In this document: positions 9,801 through 18,991 of the stretch, piece after piece
Layout: each line of letters opens with the position of its first letter
How positions within the stretch are numbered: position 1 is the first letter of the stretch
From: Candidatus Thorarchaeota archaeon
GTDB lineage: Archaea; Asgardarchaeota; Thorarchaeia; Thorarchaeales; Thorarchaeaceae
Length of the DNA stretch: 64,000 nt
Assembly: GCA_021498125.1 (NCBI GenBank)
Contig: JAIZWL010000004.1
Coordinates: 62,001 to 126,000, forward strand
Direction of reading: 5' to 3'
Notes under the pieces: generated by a model
The model's database searches: none
What the model saw: only the letters and a program-made list of their open reading frames with translations
What the model was told of the DNA's origin: nothing
Position numbers and translations under genes: made by a program

Positions 9801-11824
9801 AGAGGATCAACATCGCCAAGACTCCAATGCACATAGTTTGTACCACCTGGTGGAGTCAGATACGAATACCAGAACTGTAACCAGAAGGGTAGACGGCTAT
9901 CACCACCAACATGAACCATGTCCCAGATATTAGTACCAACTGCAAAACTATCATCGGTACCAGAGTCCCAAACAAGATCATATGAGGAGCCATGACTGAA
10001 AGCAAGAATTGTACCTATGACAGTTCCAACCAAAAGTTTGTTACCAAAATCAACTGGACCTGTGACAGAAACAGCATCGGGTAATGGTCCGATTGTTACT
10101 GTCAGAGCAGTTGTGACCTGAGTATAGACCTGAGCCAGCTTGATCGAATCGATGGCAAAGCTCTGATTCGCATAGACTGAGATCTTGATGTAGCGGAACC
10201 AGTCCCAGTGTCGAGCGCTGAGTGCATCATCAACATCAACGTAGAGATGAGTACCGGAGTATGAGAACCGCATATTATCGACCTGTTCCCAATCGGTGCC
10301 GCTCTGTGACACGGAGATGTTCATGGAGTAGTAGAAGCTACCCATGAGAGAGTCTCTGAATGTAATGTCGAGGTCCGGATCCGCACTGGCACTACCAGTT
10401 CCTTCCTCATCTTTCCCGAAGTCGATGATCGCGGTTGCATTATCCACCGACGGATCAGATGCATCAAAGATTGTATAGTAGCCATCGGTTTCATTTGCCA
10501 AGCCGGTATTGAACGGATAACACTCAGCATCAGGATGAGCATAACCTCCTACCATCGTGTAAGAGATAGGCTCGGGAATGAGAGTCCCATTTCCGAATTG
10601 ATATGAGACGTTGTTGGCTGACACAACACTGTCGGCCCAGAAGTCGAACCTCCATGGAGAAGGACTCTCGGATTGCCAAGCGTCCCACGGTCGATAGACC
10701 TTCTCATAGGTATAAGTCTGACTCGAAGGATTCCAGTCAAGGACGAAGACACCCTGCCCCTGAGCGACAAGAGCGATCTCCTCACCAGGGGTACCATCAA
10801 GCTCACCAGCCTCCATGTCCATAATTGGCGTCCAAGTATAGTTTTCTGAGGTCCAGACGACCTTGTAGTGATTATCATTGATCAACGGGAAGGGTTCTCC
10901 ATTGATCCACATCGTAACGCCGTCATTCTCGAAGACGTAGACACGACCCTCCCGAGTTCCAGCAATGATCTCTGGGAGACCATTGTTGTTGGTATCGCCA
11001 GTGGCCACAGTGTAAATGCGACCGTCGATCGTGTCACCAGAGTTCCAGACCTCATCGTATGTGATCCAGTGCTCTTCATTGAACGGATAGCCGCTGTGAT
11101 TACTGTACTCGAAACAGCGAACCTTACCGTCCCAAGAACCAACAACGATGTCAGGTCGATAATCACGATCAACATCATCGATTGTCACAGAGAATGCCCG
11201 GAAGGTGTATGGGCTCGTCCAGACGTGATCGAACATGTTCTCAGTATTGGCGTAAGGGTCGTAGATATGACGCTGCTCGAAGACATAGACACGGCCATCA
11301 GAGCTGGCAGCCGCGATCTCCATGAAGTCGTTCAGGTCAGTGTCACCAATTGCAAGAGAGAGAACATCGCCCTTGATGATGCTGTCACCACTGTCCCAGA
11401 CCTTGTCAAACTTGCCGGTCGTAGGATTGTAACGGTAGATGTGGATCTCATTATCATAGAGGTACCCACCACCGAGAGCGAGGAAACCTGAGTCCTCATC
11501 GTAGGCAATAGCATGGATGGCAGCCTTAGTCTTCCAAGGTTCATAGGTGACCTTGTAATTATTTGGATTATCTTTCAACACCAAGCCCACATCGTCCGTC
11601 AGGTCCACACCGGGATCAATATCGCCGGGCAATGCACTGGCCAGAGCGTCCTGCATATCCTGCGGCATGACATCGAGGTCTCCGACCGCATCTTGGATCG
11701 TTGGCTCCTCCGCTGTCGGGGCTTGTGTATTAACGGTAGTGACCGGAAGGCCGGGGACCACTGAAAAGGTCCCGACCAGCATGATCACAAAGGCGAATAG
11801 GGTTAGAATCTTTGTCTTATTCAT
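3869..11824 (-). CDS. Giant exported FG-GAP/beta-propeller surface protein (2651 aa)
   Basis: The protein begins MNKTKILTLFAFVIMLVG, a signal peptide, and ends with one membrane span (about residues 2621-2642) and a basic tail VKRRRRLVK, so the bulk is outside the cell. It is built from many FG-GAP/VCBS units with the calcium-binding pattern DxDxDG...E (for example DVDGDGKGELIVGD, DIDGDGYDEIIRGE), which form integrin-like beta-propellers. A discoidin-like insert lies near residues 395-575, and a BNR/sialidase-like stretch near 1360-1675 (DPSLYYHSNGTLYITW). The chosen ATG has GGAGGAGAG 7-15 bases upstream and lies 4 bases after the stop of the preceding gene. The longer open frame up to 12031 is rejected because its first 69 codons lie in the previous gene and are proline/arginine-rich. 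It is probably an adhesin or sugar- or calcium-binding surface protein; the ligand is unknown. Confidence 0.9.
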   Translation of the reverse strand: MNKTKILTLFAFVIMLVGTFSVVPGLPVTTVNTQAPTAEEPTIQDAVGDLDVMPQDMQDALASALPGDIDPGVDLTDDVGLVLKDNPNNYKVTYEPWKTKAAIHAIAYDEDSGFLALGGGYLYDNEIHIYRYNPTTGKFDKVWDSGDSIIKGDVLSLAIGDTDLNDFMEIAAASSDGRVYVFEQRHIYDPYANTENMFDHVWTSPYTFRAFSVTIDDVDRDYRPDIVVGSWDGKVRCFEYSNHSGYPFNEEHWITYDEVWNSGDTIDGRIYTVATGDTNNNGLPEIIAGTREGRVYVFENDGVTMWINGEPFPLINDNHYKVVWTSENYTWTPIMDMEAGELDGTPGEEIALVAQGQGVFVLDWNPSSQTYTYEKVYRPWDAWQSESPSPWRFDFWADSVVSANNVSYQFGNGTLIPEPISYTMVGGYAHPDAECYPFNTGLANETDGYYTIFDASDPSVDNATAIIDFGKDEEGTGSASADPDLDITFRDSLMGSFYYSMNISVSQSGTDWEQVDNMRFSYSGTHLYVDVDDALSARHWDWFRYIKISVYANQSFAIDSIKLAQVYTQVTTALTVTIGPLPDAVSVTGPVDFGNKLLVGTVIGTILAFSHGSSYDLVWDSGTDDSFAVGTNIWDMVHVGGDSRLPFWLQFWYSYLTPPGGTNYVHWSLGDVDPLDWVGGVNPYNILLVNDANEIFVYTDTGSPSNVTLALDTTLTNLFTPIVTESGYSMQSVEMLLNPEDTTLPFAVVSYLSDDPSTGESFDFGGTMAGDLQFYYRLDSSSPYTSYLKVEEIDYTGDIVAALTKAKAGPYMEFVDWDGDGDQDMILSTGFLYYCENLGIPSGASHIKFKLHPGYFADINTGEMSYFWGQPTAADFDNDGDRDLVLGYVGKPGFTYWENTGTMNAPTWVQNKRLFKNTDPEASFRYQEYYDIRVAPMGHALPADTGEMYASILNWNAFVDKDYTLLAYKPSTNQLFNFWPIYDQSEGYVVATYPEVKRYELMPRDGETVHNYGFHVYETWSTTNDLNGWTLSVTSDDVDGDGKGELIVGDYDNNVYIFEHMVNNSYKRAFRSFDINYTEESTTSPYYWQELEGISGSFKRVIWNHVDHVLAGMDIDRDGRNELVAAAGMQLYVFESTGIDDTYRLAYTIDFRNSQFNTTVGWNYVDGITALASADDLDYNHMNELIVGLGPYLFVFNVPYNGWDSTDEYFMGDALEGRHYLLGNGADNSYRHAKIQAIITGDTDEDGYRELIIGGELNVTQSRSDGFVKIYEWTGLLFEEVWNAPSELTYWNPVTDIAIDDQDFDSRQELIIGHSKGFDVWEWNGTDSGYDKVEYVTSSPNYPYIGMKTVRNNPEPNTLLTSRGQNDIAYIFNDYDFIVGVYVNVTSNIYARIYWRVYNPSIGMWSNGDQLFPTTYAHFPSYTVYNEMDPSLYYHSNGTLYITWRTRMWTGSADQYDFWWSKYDRNTFSWIEPQHITDAQYRRQSKIYLLSDGTFGIAYLSSTLNRLFWGYYIPATSSWSVGHLLYYNDYASYYVTSFDMARMNDDGWAIAVSARNASVSKTDLDIYVMTSNSSWNFADSHMYAATSSYLDEMYPDLGQLGNPENNLMVVYEVPNAELPDSVQMSYSLTGTYAMWRKGEPLASIPDFIVRLDNGDGTASYYCRNSTGYLVPILNPYVYSPSVLGLRSGGFMNTYVFDFSTRTIYDPSLPSGGNLDPSNPYYTYKLYHEYADFVYGINPSSRFTHYNIRGVVDLDVGDTDGDNRREVTVGFDDRAATYELVSSNGANGAMEHREAWLSDPFDHDVTGVTVYDLNGNGFEEIGVSCERGDVFVFETDNSATRPLDLHLASLQWNNTGGTDLYNGFRQRLVVADIDGDGYDEIIRGEYNGSVRAFDHDGTEIWSNNDFTGYVYDMALANTSTGLVLAVSYERFNYTLIDVATGLTLWNTTFPGFSLTFFTTTYYPGRVIFGDVSDAPGTEIIGTNTADAVRVWAQNGTMLWSTDFGNGLFTTAVVVGNFSGRDYLDIAIVHVNHTMTFLYGNNGSIIRHLEGDYGFSSVSPVVFDYNGDGYDDVAIANRRLAVVDGHAGNMLYNSTAELAEDIEEIWISSFDDDIQPEALLRTSKGVYYEELTSGRQVWSYKPLGSPLAKGYLGTFSDGRLGLALALNNGCLVALDALTGLPIYFEIADVQFDGVAAADIDGDGVDELIGSTTTGQLLAYDEAIPTTEEPPEAFSAWNQYWYHNFNQTVRLMFSHNINTDPQDELIILDGSEIRALKTDYYMTLWNYSVHGVIYDVAFGDLSGDGHDDILAYYLRLPENTFTVFALDGVTGVPISAINKSYGSGTVNAIAVGNFLPSVSGLEYVVVMKYGTSTGAAVYDNTGTKRYTTSTNKSSNAFAVVTGEFDGATGLDFAFGTTNEVLFYSGDCTFRGALPASGTIVKLAAGNFNGDSYTDVIAVSANGFVRTINGQTKTTFWFHSYGCNIDGLAVGEFDTMISNDEIMLSLRGHGVLIVRADAYFELGSLNVASPQYIWLTTGDVDGNGKQDVVLVQDAQLSIYEVGTWTNIGIYSSHRTIYDFVLGNFDGKGSLDLALNYDTRLQIVTNGTRPTQPLFSVDVAPSDVVGLGLTTVAFMSGLPLVLGIVVLVKRRRRLVK

Positions 11825-11828
11825 CTCA

Positions 11829-14800
11829 TCACTCTCCTCCTTTCTTCCCCTTGGAGGGGCCTTTCTTTTTCGTCGTCGAACTTCGTGTCGACTTCTTCGC
11901 TGAGGTGGTCGACTTCTTGGTAGAGGTCTTCTTGGACTTCTCGGAGGATTTGGTCTCTTCAGAATCAGAAGATCCATCACCGCCTCCTTTGCCGTCCTTA
12001 CCAAGACCGAGCTTGCGCCCAGCCTTTCCAAACCACCCCTTCTTGTAGGCGACTATACCCACCACCGCGACCAGACCAATGGCCCCAGCAGCAGCGCCTA
12101 CAAGCAACCATGGGAATGGAGTCATCCCTGCGATCACTCTGAACGAGATCTCTTGAGCATGAACGATCCCAGTAGCATTCCGACCAAATACACGTAGCGT
12201 GTAATTACCCGGCGCCCATGTGAAATTAGTCTCCTGCCACTGCTGTGCAGCAGGATTGTACTCTAGAGCGTATTCATCGCTCCAGCCGGATCCATTATTG
12301 TATTGGAACCACATGTCCTGAAACGCTGTGTAGTTCACCACACTAATGGCTGTGTCCTGATACACCTCAGAACCAGCAACAGGCATCATGATCTTCATTG
12401 TGGCCGTCCCTCGAGCGATCGCCAAGGCCATCTCAAACTCGTCTTGGGATGTGAACACGAGCGGATCTGTACCCACTGCGATCTCAGTCCCATCAGAGTA
12501 TCCGTCCCCATCTGTGTCTGTCTTTGCTGGATCCGTTCCGTAGACGTAGTACTCATCACCATCGAGCAGACCATCAAGATCGCTGTCTGGATTCATGATA
12601 CCTCCGCCTAGGAGCAACTGGGTCCCGAGCTTAAACTCAAGACCATCAGGCAGGCCATCAAAGTCCGTATCGAACTCGAGGCCATCATTAATCCCATCAC
12701 CATCACTATCAGACCGTGTAGGATCGGTATGGTAGAAGTATACTTCAGACCCATCAGGAAGATAGTCATTATCTGAGTCGGGATCTGTGGCAGATGTGGC
12801 ATAGAGGCCTGGGATAGCAGTCTGGGCTGGCACTGCTGTGGCTAATGCCGCACTAGAGGCAAGACCGGTCTCTGCGGACTCGTTCTCAGTGGTCATTCCA
12901 ATAGACCAGTCCGTGGGCGGCCAGGCCCCATATGGATAGACCTCATAGAGGGTCTCCTCCGAGTCAAGCAGGCCGTCACCATCAGTGTCATTGTAGAGGG
13001 CACTTGTGTTGTACACCCAAGTCTCCTCCCAGTCACCAAGTCCGTCACCATCAGTGTCGTTATTGGCAGGATTAGTATTGAACACACAGATCTCTTGATA
13101 GTCGATGAGTGTGTCGTTATCTGTATCCTGCAGGACTGGTGATGAATTGAACCTCAACACGGGTTGGACTGCAATGTACGGATAGGTGATATCACTGACA
13201 TTCTGAAGCATCAGCTCAGAACCGTCAGCCAACCAGTCGTCATCGGTGTCATTGTCCATAGGGTCAAGCGGAATTGGATCCATCCATGGAATCAGGCCGG
13301 ACCCGAGGTACAACTCAATGGAGTCGGAGAGACCATCAAGGTCGCTGTCGGCATCCGTTGCATTTGTGCCATAGATCATGACCTCATCATAATCAGACAT
13401 TGGCCAAGTGTATTGACCATACTCATTAGGTTCGGTTATTGAATCATGGTCTGTATCCCAGACCAGAGGATCTGTATTGTACAGGTTGATCTCCTGACCA
13501 TCGGAGAGACCATCACCATCGGTGTCATAGACGAACGGATCGGTCGCGTAGATAAAGAACTCCTGAAAGTCTGTAAGACCGTCATTATCACTGTCCTCGT
13601 CCATAGGATTGGACCCGGTCACTAGCACCTCGTAACCGTCACTCAACTTGTCACCGTCAGAATCGTCCATCATAGGATTAGTATGCCAGAAGAACAACTC
13701 TTCACCATCACTGAGACCATCGAAGTCGCTGTCTGCAACGGTAGGATCGGTCCCGTACTTGTAGAACTCGTCACCATCACTGACCATATCCAGATCAGTG
13801 TCAGCAGAGAGCGGGTCGGTTCCCAGCAACAGATCTAACATATCAGGAAGACCATCGTTATCAGTATCGGGATCAAGATAGTATGTATGGTTGCTATCCT
13901 GTCTGAGCATGCCTTCGAGCCCGTCAATAAGACCGTCACCATCAGAGTCACCATTGGTAGGATCACTTGGTGGGTCCTGTGCAAGCTCGTAACCGTCAGA
14001 CATGAGCCACGCACCTGCTGGTGGATTGGTCCTTTGACTCTCACTCACACCAGTGTCCCCGTCCGTGTCCGGATTACAGGGGTTAGTATAGACATGCTTG
14101 GCATAGGGTTCGCCATCCTCATCATAGAGAGTGATGACAAAGCCTCGGACCTCATTCCCATCGTTCATTGGATACTCCTGACCCTCCGTACCAGCAGGGT
14201 AGAGCTTCTGGTTAAGGGATTTATCGACCTCACCACTGTAGAGCTGCATCCACGAGTCATCATCTGTGTCTGCGTCGAGGGGATGTGTGTAGCCACCATT
14301 GAAGATGAGTGGGGCGGGATCACTACCCGACCCGGCCGTGTCGTTATAGAGAGAGTCCAGACCGTAGTACGGACCCATCGGTCCTTCCTGACCATCCAGA
14401 AGCGAATCACCATCCGTATCAGGATTGAGAGGATCAGTGTGATCGTCATACTTGACACCACCAATGACTACGTACTCGACCGTTGGAGTGATGCCGGTCA
14501 TGTTCCAAGAGGTGGTCACCTCATAGTAATCCGTCAGGCCATCACCATCCGTGTCTTGGGTCAGTGGGTCAGTACCATAGATCTTGACCTCAGCACTATC
14601 GTTGAGGCCGTCAAAGTCAGAGTCGATCCGCATCGGGTTCGTACCAAGGTCCCATTCCTCACCATCGAGGAGACCATCACCATCTGTGTCTGGGACGACT
14701 GGATCGGTCCCCATCGTCTGGACCTCGAGTTTGTCACTTGCACCATCATCGTCGGTATCGGGCTTGGTCGGATCAAGACCGGGGATTGTGGCCTCATACT

Positions 14801-17800
14801 CATCGGAGAGACCATCACCGTCGGTATCGAAGCCCATGCCCGACTTCTTGTACTCCTCATCACCGGGACTGGGCGAGAGGTCCCAAGGACCACCCGGCTC
14901 CCATGTCCACGTCTTCTTCCACGTGGACCACAGGAAGGTGATCTTTAGTTTAAGCGTCAGTATTAATCGAAGCGTTATTTTCATCGGACTTGACGCTGCC
15001 AGATCTTGGTAGAACGAGAAGATGATCTCCAGACTCCCCATCAATGATGCAGATGCCACAATAATATCTATCCCTAGGCTCACGCTTGCACCAATGGTGA
15101 GGATTAATGATAACGTTGAAACCTCAGCCGCAATTGCTGTGGCCGCTTTCTTTACGATATCGAGTTCCAGTCCAAACCAGATCTTCACATTAATAGAGTC
15201 AAGACCGATGTAGCTCGCAAGTTTTCCGAGGACACCTCCACCAACTCCTCCAGTGATGAAATCAAGCAGTGTGAATGTCCGTTGAATCGCAACCTTGAGG
15301 GAGAGACCCCACTCGACCAGTTTGAAGAAGTCATTCCACTCAAACATCCCATTTCGGAACGTGAAGATATTGAGCACGAACTTGGCACTTCCAGAGAAGG
15401 TCAGTTCAAGGCCGAGAGAGGAGAGAAGGAACTCCATGAATGGATTCTTGGAGGAATCAAAACCGCTCATTCCAAGCTCAGCATGGAACTGTGGAGCGAT
15501 CTCAAAGAACGACATCACCACATGGAAGAAGTCGCCTAATGAGGTGAGCATGAACGGATTTCGTCCCTCAAAGATAATTGCCTTCAGAAAGTCAAAGAAC
15601 GGATCAGGATTGAGATGGAAGTTCGCAACAATTCCCAAATCGAAGTTTAGTTCGAACAGGCTCCATTCTCCGAGTCCAATGGGAATGTTCCCTGCATAAC
15701 CGAGAAGGTCTGAAAAACTGTTCAGTGCGCTATTGATACTGGTCTCGAGCTGTTGCAAGAGAGGTGTGATCTGACCTGTCAACCAATCATAGACAATACC
15801 GAGAATCCACTGGATACCATCTGTGAAGATTCCTTTGATGTTAAATAAGAAGTTCAGCATGTCTGTCAGAAGTGAAGTGTCAAAGATGCCACTGAGTTTC
15901 CCTGCTGCAAAACTCAAGATCTCTTGAATGACCTCACTGGCCTTTGGAATGGCATCTCCGGTGAGTCCGAAGGTACTCGGGAAGAATGACTGCAACAGCT
16001 TCAGAAACGCATCAATAGGAACACCATCAAAGGAAGGATAGATCGCAACGATCGAACTGACCGACATGAGCAGTGACTGCATGATGCCCTGGAAAGACTG
16101 CCCTCGAACCATGCCGATCATATTGAAGATACCATTTGCAATTTGACCCAGAGTGTTCAGCACCTCGTCCACATTACCAATTCCAGAGAGCACACCCTCT
16201 TGGTCCAGCATCTTAATGACACTGACGATCATATCAGGTAATGAGCCGAGTTGGGACACGAAGTTATCCGCAGTCTTAGCGACAAGTTGTTTGAGACCAC
16301 CACTATTGGTGACCATAGCAATTATTCCAAGAAGAGGCTTGACTGCACCATTGATGGCCTCCATCACTGTATTGAACTGGGAGGTATCAAGACCGAGCTG
16401 TTGGACAAGAGCCTCTGCAATGTCAAAAATATCCGGCAATTGAGCCGGATCAAATCCATCATTATAGATACCTGCAATGAGTGTGATCGTGTCCTCAATG
16501 AGTGTTCGTGTGCTTGCAGGAACAGAGGACTGCAAATTAGCAAGAAGAATAGTCTCAAGTTGACTCTTGAATTCGGCCACACTGGAGAGACCCTCTTCTG
16601 CAAAGATCTTGGTGACATTCATGAGTTGGCGAGCGAGATCCTCAGCCTCCCCAATGATATTACTCGACCCTGCAAATTCTTCGACAATTTGACCTGCGAG
16701 AGACATTACTGATTCCATGTCAAATTGATCCATAAGATCGAGCGCGCTCATGCCTATCTTTACAACGGACATGATCTTGTCAATGACCTCCTGACCAGCA
16801 GTATCGGTCAGGACATTGAGAGCGGTATTGAGAAGTTCGTCACCAACATCTTCCAAGAACTTGGAAAAGTCAAAACTTGAGAGGTAGTCCACCACAGCTC
16901 GAATGAAGGTGATACCACGGTCCACCAGATTAGTGGCCTGGCTTGAGGTGATCCCGAGAGTGGCGACCAGAGTCTTGTTCAGCAATGCTTGAAGAACATT
17001 ATTCGTCATGAAACTGAGAATCGTGTCAAAGACACCCTTTCCACCGGAGATGACATCCGAGATCATTGTCCACAAGTCATCACCGATATTGAGAACATTA
17101 TCGAGAAAGTCCATGACCTCAGAGGGAATGATTGCAGGCAACAGCCCACTGATGAGTTCACCAAGGACACTGGTGATGCTACTGAGGTCTCCACGCAGAT
17201 TGAAGAGTGCCTTGAGAATAGGAGTGATGTAAGGTTTGAGATCGGCAGGGAAGGGGAACTGATCGGCAACAGCCTCGATGATTGATTTAATCGGGCTACT
17301 AGAATCAAAGTCCTTCACAATGCCAATAAGATCCATGATCTGTTGCAGAGTTCCCATCAGAGTGTCAATCGCATCTTCAGGAATTGAGAGAACACTGCTC
17401 CCTGCGGACATAAGAACATCAAGAAGAACGTCAACAACTTTGCCCACAGGACCACGCAGACCAGAATTCAGAGGGAGAAGACCAAGAATGAAATCGCCGG
17501 GATCAACATCGGCAGGTGTGGTCAGGGCAATCGCAGGAGTAAAGTTCGAAGGCAGATCGTCAGGATCAAGTTTCTCAAGCGACCCATCCTCTTGAAGTTT
17601 GTATGCCGCTGGCTCTGCATGACCCGGATGCCGCGCCCACATCGCGGTCTTACGCTCTTCTGCCTTGACCGGATCAATCTCACCAACCGGATTGACGGGC
17701 TCTACTGTACGCTTGAAGAACTCATTGAAATTATCGGCGTACATCTTCAAAGCCATATCTTTCAGGTCTTGAGCAGCACCAGCATAATCATCATCGGTTT

Positions 17801-18368
17801 CCGCCCGCATTTGACACATCTGACTCATTGCATAGACATCATAGAGAATCAGAAGTAGTCCATCTGTCTGCTCCGACTCGCTGGTATGAATCCATGACTC
17901 GTCACCTGTTCGCAGTGACTCCAGAGAGAGTGTGTTGCCCATTCCAACGATATGCTGAGTCGATTTATGCTCATGAAGCACCCCATAGAACTCGGACCAA
18001 GGCATCATTCGATCGGGAAACTGTATTCCTTGGAGATTCGACTGGAACGCATAGACTGCAATCCATGGTTCATCATATAACCAGAACGCAAGGTCCTCGG
18101 CAGACGATATCGGCACAAGTATGACATTATTCAATCGATAGGAGGCTATCTCATGAACACCTTCTGCTACAGCCCGCATGACCTCATCGGCTGAATCATA
18201 GAAGATGTATACAGTACCGAGATCGTAACCATTGAATGGCTCTGGAAATATCTTGTCACTAGTCTCATGATCTATCACTTGCCCGGCCCACACTGCCTGT
18301 GGGACAATTCCTAGCAGCATGATAGATAAAAATAAAATAGTAATAATCCTGATTCGTGTCTCTCGCAT
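11829..18368 (-). CDS. Giant exported TSP3-repeat calcium-binding protein (2179 aa)
   Basis: A signal peptide (residues 1-28, cleavage near VWAGQ) is followed by a globular segment (about 40-250). Next comes an unusually long hydrophobic/amphipathic helical region (about 290-1150) with motifs such as [19 protein letters not shown]. About 780 residues of thrombospondin type-3-like repeats (about 1179-1963, unit [16 protein letters not shown]) then bind calcium by analogy with the family. A beta-sandwich domain (about 1985-2085) and one membrane span (about 2090-2112, [21 protein letters not shown]) follow. The cytosolic tail of about 65 residues is rich in Lys, Ser and Thr ([15 protein letters not shown]). 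The downstream FG-GAP gene starts 4 bases after this stop, so the two are probably translated together and may form one surface complex. The helical region has no family I recognise. Confidence 0.9.
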   Translation of the reverse strand: MRETRIRIITILFLSIMLLGIVPQAVWAGQVIDHETSDKIFPEPFNGYDLGTVYIFYDSADEVMRAVAEGVHEIASYRLNNVILVPISSAEDLAFWLYDEPWIAVYAFQSNLQGIQFPDRMMPWSEFYGVLHEHKSTQHIVGMGNTLSLESLRTGDESWIHTSESEQTDGLLLILYDVYAMSQMCQMRAETDDDYAGAAQDLKDMALKMYADNFNEFFKRTVEPVNPVGEIDPVKAEERKTAMWARHPGHAEPAAYKLQEDGSLEKLDPDDLPSNFTPAIALTTPADVDPGDFILGLLPLNSGLRGPVGKVVDVLLDVLMSAGSSVLSIPEDAIDTLMGTLQQIMDLIGIVKDFDSSSPIKSIIEAVADQFPFPADLKPYITPILKALFNLRGDLSSITSVLGELISGLLPAIIPSEVMDFLDNVLNIGDDLWTMISDVISGGKGVFDTILSFMTNNVLQALLNKTLVATLGITSSQATNLVDRGITFIRAVVDYLSSFDFSKFLEDVGDELLNTALNVLTDTAGQEVIDKIMSVVKIGMSALDLMDQFDMESVMSLAGQIVEEFAGSSNIIGEAEDLARQLMNVTKIFAEEGLSSVAEFKSQLETILLANLQSSVPASTRTLIEDTITLIAGIYNDGFDPAQLPDIFDIAEALVQQLGLDTSQFNTVMEAINGAVKPLLGIIAMVTNSGGLKQLVAKTADNFVSQLGSLPDMIVSVIKMLDQEGVLSGIGNVDEVLNTLGQIANGIFNMIGMVRGQSFQGIMQSLLMSVSSIVAIYPSFDGVPIDAFLKLLQSFFPSTFGLTGDAIPKASEVIQEILSFAAGKLSGIFDTSLLTDMLNFLFNIKGIFTDGIQWILGIVYDWLTGQITPLLQQLETSINSALNSFSDLLGYAGNIPIGLGEWSLFELNFDLGIVANFHLNPDPFFDFLKAIIFEGRNPFMLTSLGDFFHVVMSFFEIAPQFHAELGMSGFDSSKNPFMEFLLSSLGLELTFSGSAKFVLNIFTFRNGMFEWNDFFKLVEWGLSLKVAIQRTFTLLDFITGGVGGGVLGKLASYIGLDSINVKIWFGLELDIVKKAATAIAAEVSTLSLILTIGASVSLGIDIIVASASLMGSLEIIFSFYQDLAASSPMKITLRLILTLKLKITFLWSTWKKTWTWEPGGPWDLSPSPGDEEYKKSGMGFDTDGDGLSDEYEATIPGLDPTKPDTDDDGASDKLEVQTMGTDPVVPDTDGDGLLDGEEWDLGTNPMRIDSDFDGLNDSAEVKIYGTDPLTQDTDGDGLTDYYEVTTSWNMTGITPTVEYVVIGGVKYDDHTDPLNPDTDGDSLLDGQEGPMGPYYGLDSLYNDTAGSGSDPAPLIFNGGYTHPLDADTDDDSWMQLYSGEVDKSLNQKLYPAGTEGQEYPMNDGNEVRGFVITLYDEDGEPYAKHVYTNPCNPDTDGDTGVSESQRTNPPAGAWLMSDGYELAQDPPSDPTNGDSDGDGLIDGLEGMLRQDSNHTYYLDPDTDNDGLPDMLDLLLGTDPLSADTDLDMVSDGDEFYKYGTDPTVADSDFDGLSDGEELFFWHTNPMMDDSDGDKLSDGYEVLVTGSNPMDEDSDNDGLTDFQEFFIYATDPFVYDTDGDGLSDGQEINLYNTDPLVWDTDHDSITEPNEYGQYTWPMSDYDEVMIYGTNATDADSDLDGLSDSIELYLGSGLIPWMDPIPLDPMDNDTDDDWLADGSELMLQNVSDITYPYIAVQPVLRFNSSPVLQDTDNDTLIDYQEICVFNTNPANNDTDGDGLGDWEETWVYNTSALYNDTDGDGLLDSEETLYEVYPYGAWPPTDWSIGMTTENESAETGLASSAALATAVPAQTAIPGLYATSATDPDSDNDYLPDGSEVYFYHTDPTRSDSDGDGINDGLEFDTDFDGLPDGLEFKLGTQLLLGGGIMNPDSDLDGLLDGDEYYVYGTDPAKTDTDGDGYSDGTEIAVGTDPLVFTSQDEFEMALAIARGTATMKIMMPVAGSEVYQDTAISVVNYTAFQDMWFQYNNGSGWSDEYALEYNPAAQQWQETNFTWAPGNYTLRVFGRNATGIVHAQEISFRVIAGMTPFPWLLVGAAAGAIGLVAVVGIVAYKKGWFGKAGRKLGLGKDGKGGGDGSSDSEETKSSEKSKKTSTKKSTTSAKKSTRSSTTKKKGPSKGKKGGE
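12480..14840 (-). repeat. Tandem thrombospondin type-3 repeats within the 2179-aa protein
   Basis: More than twenty units of roughly 36-40 codons carry the core DxDxDGLxDxxE followed by a Tyr/Gly-Thr-Asp-Pro turn. The bases repeat enough (for example CCATCACCATCxGTGTC on the plus strand) to create long open frames on the opposite strand, which I regard as artefacts. Array length is likely to vary between strains by recombination; that is an inference. Confidence 0.85.
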
Positions 18369-18991
18369 GAATAATACACGTCCAATTTATCAGTCACACT
18401 GGAAGATTTGTTGGCTTTCCATGGTGGTGGCTTGCCATATTGCAGAATCACTCGTTCGCGCGTACATCCTCTCAAGCATGACCTAGATGTAGGTTGCTTT
18501 ACTCAATCACTTTAATACTTTACGAAAATCGAGAAATATTTGAAAGTGGAAATTCGTATTTTTGTAATTGCCTCATTTTTACTTACAAATGGATACTAAA
18601 GACCATTGTTATGTTTAAATCATAAACTTTGTCGGAAAATAGAATGATTTTTCGTAAAATCGATAGTAAGAATTATAGATGAACCAGACGAAAAATTCAA
18701 AGCTCGATTTTTCGTAAGCATACCCAAGGACAGGTCGATGCGAAGATAAAGAATAAAATTAATATTTAACAGCATTCTGAAAAAGGTCCATCCCAAGACT
18801 ATACAAATTCAAGTAGGAAGTTCATTAAAAATATTATTAACTCTTTTTATTATGGCTGTACTCCACAAGGAATGGAAGAAACGGGATCGTTGAATCTAGT
18901 TTAATATAGCAATAGGTTGTTCAAAATATAGAACATTTCGTTCAATAAACAGAATATTGTAGAAAAGTGAGATGGTAAGTATGAGGCGTTT
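18369..18991. promoter_or_regulatory. Divergent AT-rich control region with repeated ATTTTTCGT elements
   Basis: There is no gene in this 623-base stretch between divergent surface-protein genes. It holds four copies of ATTTT(T)CGT in either orientation: TTTACGAAAATCGA (18519-18532), GATTTTTCGTAAAATCGAT (18646-18664), GACGAAAAATTC (18687-18698) and TCGATTTTTCGTAA (18704-18717). The first abuts a minus-strand TATTAAAG box (about 18510-18517) that could serve the 2179-aa gene. Plus-strand TATA candidates for the VIT-VWA gene are TTTAATATAG (about 18900) and AAAATATAG (about 18923). The same element occurs upstream of the 2890-aa gene (43937-43950). It is probably a regulator binding site. Confidence 0.5.

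Noticed and set aside
11825-12031. 69-codon N-terminal extension of the FG-GAP giant protein
   Set aside because: It lies entirely within the end of the upstream gene, encodes a Pro/Arg-rich stretch, and precedes a perfect signal peptide with its own ribosome binding site at the ATG at 11824.
13887-14948. 353-codon plus-strand open frame
   Set aside because: It is antisense to the TSP3 repeats. The repeated GAT/GAC/GGT codons avoid stops on the other strand, and the product has no coherent domain.
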